A stretch of DNA of 43,370 nt, taken from contig DEBD01000011.1 in the NCBI GenBank assembly GCA_002348385.1, forward strand, positions 8,866 to 52,235, given 5' to 3'. The notes under the pieces are model-generated. The model saw only the letters and a list, made by a program, of their open reading frames with translations. It ran no database searches and had not been told where the DNA came from. This stretch comes from Gammaproteobacteria bacterium UBA2965. GTDB taxonomy: Bacteria > Pseudomonadota > Gammaproteobacteria > Pseudomonadales > Azotimanducaceae. The translations under genes and the position numbers were made by a program. Below are positions 42,059 through 43,370 of the stretch, piece by piece (position 1 is the first letter of the stretch; the number at the start of each line of letters is the position of its first letter).

Positions 42059-43370
42059 GTGGGACATATAGCTCGCAAGCAAATTCCGTCAGACCTCCCT
42101 GCTCGACGCCGCCCTGAAGCGAGGGAGTTGAGCGCACTCGTCATTTTTTTGATCCTGGGCTTTTTGTCAGCGCTTCCAGCCCAGGGCTGGGCCAACACGC
42201 AACGATTTCTAGTCGAGTATCGCAGTAGTTCAGCGGGAAGCGTTGATGTGGATTTTGAGCACTTAGGGGCGGAAACAAAGAAGTCGATTGCAGATCGAAA
42301 TCTGGTGGCTGTGGAACTGAATTCCGAGATGCTTAATGCGCTGCGTTTCAGCCCCAACGTAGTCTCGATAGAGACGGATCATCGTCGTTATCCATTGGCC
42401 CAAACGCAGCCCTACGGTGTCGGACTAGTTCAGGCTCCCCAGCTATCTGCTGATATCCCTCGTAAGGTATGTGTCATCGACTCTGGGTACGAGCTTGATC
42501 ATCCCGATCTGCCCAATAATGACGTAGCTTTTAGGGTGACCGGTGAGTCTCAGGTGGAGGGAGAATCTTGGGATATTCCTGGCGATTCACACGGTACTCA
42601 TGTGGCAGGAACCATCGCTGCTCTAGATAACTCCGATGGTGTGATAGGTGTTTATCCGGATCAGGGTTTGACCCTACATATCGTCAAGGTTTTCGATAAT
42701 CAGGGGCTCTGGACGCACTCTTCCGACTTGATCGCTGCGGTGGATTCCTGCGTTAACGCTGGTGCGCACGTGATCAACATGAGCCTTGGAGGTAGTGGTT
42801 CCAGCACAGCCGAGGCCGAAGTCTTTGCTGAAGCCTTAGCTGAAAACGTGCTCTCAATCGCTTCTGCAGGAAATAGCGGAAGCACTGATCTGAGCTATCC
42901 CGCATCTTACGATTCGGTCATGAGCGTGGCGGCTGTGAACGAGTTAGAAGAGCTCGCGTCTTTTTCGACCCGTAATGAGCAGGTTGAAATTGCTGCGCCG
43001 GGTGTTGACGTTTTATCTACCATAACCGGTAATGATTATGCGGCATATAGCGGTACGTCGATGGCTGCACCTCATGTCGCGGCCGGTGCGGCATTGCTCT
43101 GGAGCAATCATGCTTCCTGCACTGCTGAAGAGATTAGGCACGCCTTAAACAAGGCGGCAAAGGATCTTGGCTCAGCTGGGCGAGACCATAGTTATGGGCA
43201 TGGTTTGCTGCAAATCAAGTCGGCTCACGACGCGTTTGTCGACGCTGGCGGGTGCGACGTCGGGCCCATCATACCCCCCGAGGTTTTCGAGGCGATTAGA
43301 GTAGAGGGCCTATCGGGCAGCTTGGATGAGGAGGATGCATATAGCTTTGAAGTACCGCCGGGTGCATCCA
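42059..43370 (+). CDS. Secreted subtilisin-like (S8) serine protease, 3' end outside window
   Basis: Partial gene, at least 437 residues. The GTG at 42059 has GAAGGG 7 nt upstream; an ATG at 42032 is an alternative without a ribosome site. A long basic start leads to a hydrophobic signal segment (LSALVIFLILGFLSALPA) ending AQGWA. An inhibitor-like propeptide follows (to about residue 120, ending VVSIETDHRRYP). The catalytic triad is Asp141 (VIDSGYELDHPDL), His178 (DSHGTHVAG) and Ser334 (GTSMAAPHVAAG), with oxyanion Asn272 (AGNSG). The last visible residues (LSGSLDEEDAYSFEVPPGA) look like the start of a PPC (pre-peptidase C-terminal) domain. Lower GC than upstream genes suggests transfer. Confidence 0.93.
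   Translation, partial: MGHIARKQIPSDLPARRRPEARELSALVIFLILGFLSALPAQGWANTQRFLVEYRSSSAGSVDVDFEHLGAETKKSIADRNLVAVELNSEMLNALRFSPNVVSIETDHRRYPLAQTQPYGVGLVQAPQLSADIPRKVCVIDSGYELDHPDLPNNDVAFRVTGESQVEGESWDIPGDSHGTHVAGTIAALDNSDGVIGVYPDQGLTLHIVKVFDNQGLWTHSSDLIAAVDSCVNAGAHVINMSLGGSGSSTAEAEVFAEALAENVLSIASAGNSGSTDLSYPASYDSVMSVAAVNELEELASFSTRNEQVEIAAPGVDVLSTITGNDYAAYSGTSMAAPHVAAGAALLWSNHASCTAEEIRHALNKAAKDLGSAGRDHSYGHGLLQIKSAHDAFVDAGGCDVGPIIPPEVFEAIRVEGLSGSLDEEDAYSFEVPPGAS

Overview
The window is about 43 kb of compact, roughly 60% GC bacterial chromosome. Gene content and order point to a gammaproteobacterium. It has the outer-membrane/lipid A run bamA-skp-lpxD-fabZ-lpxA-lpxB-rnhB-dnaE, the tilS-pyrG-kdsA-eno-ftsB block, truD-pcm-nlpD, and fdxA-mutS / recA-recX-alaS-lysC-tRNA-Ser. 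The succinylase-type DapC/DapD/DapE set and the layout resemble Pseudomonas, Xanthomonas or Ectothiorhodospira-type genomes rather than enterics. I cannot assign a genus.

Layout. (1) Positions 1-7152, minus strand: map-glnD-dapC-dapD-dapE followed by the start of a gspN-like type II secretion gene, a tightly packed transcription unit joining start-Met removal, nitrogen signalling (PII uridylylation) and lysine/diaminopimelate synthesis. (2) Positions 7153-7368: a divergent promoter region with a strong extended -10 element and a leader of about 170 nt in front of rpsB. (3) Positions 7369-32321, plus strand: translation genes (rpsB, tsf, frr), lipid carrier and phospholipid synthesis (uppS, cdsA), envelope proteolysis (rseP), outer-membrane biogenesis (bamA, skp), lipid A (lpxD, fabZ, lpxA, lpxB), nucleic acid enzymes (rnhB, dnaE, tilS), pyrG-kdsA-eno-ftsB, and truD-pcm-DUF368-nlpD. 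(4) Positions 32386-35397, minus strand: fdxA and mutS. (5) Positions 35398-35881: a 484-bp spacer with a possible decayed gene and a clear SOS box in front of recA. (6) Positions 35882-41419: recA-recX-alaS-lysC. (7) Positions 41564-43370: tRNA-Ser(GCU), then a lower-GC accessory segment with an incomplete secreted subtilisin-like protease that runs off the window.

Almost everything here is housekeeping. The most unusual signal is what is missing from well-known operon slots: pyrH between tsf and frr, dxr between cdsA and rseP, accA between dnaE and tilS, ispD-ispF between ftsB and truD, surE between truD and pcm, rpoS after nlpD, cinA before recA, and csrA between lysC and tRNA-Ser. The remaining genes often abut or overlap by 1-4 nt across these gaps, so the losses look old and settled rather than like assembly breaks. 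Three of the missing genes (dxr, ispD, ispF) belong to the MEP isoprenoid pathway although the isoprenoid consumer uppS is kept. Other points of interest are a DUF368 (PopT-type undecaprenyl-phosphate translocase) gene between pcm and nlpD, where related genomes often carry a DedA-family gene; an acidic tandem-repeat tail on ribosomal protein S2; and atypical residues in conserved motifs of LpxA and CTP synthase.
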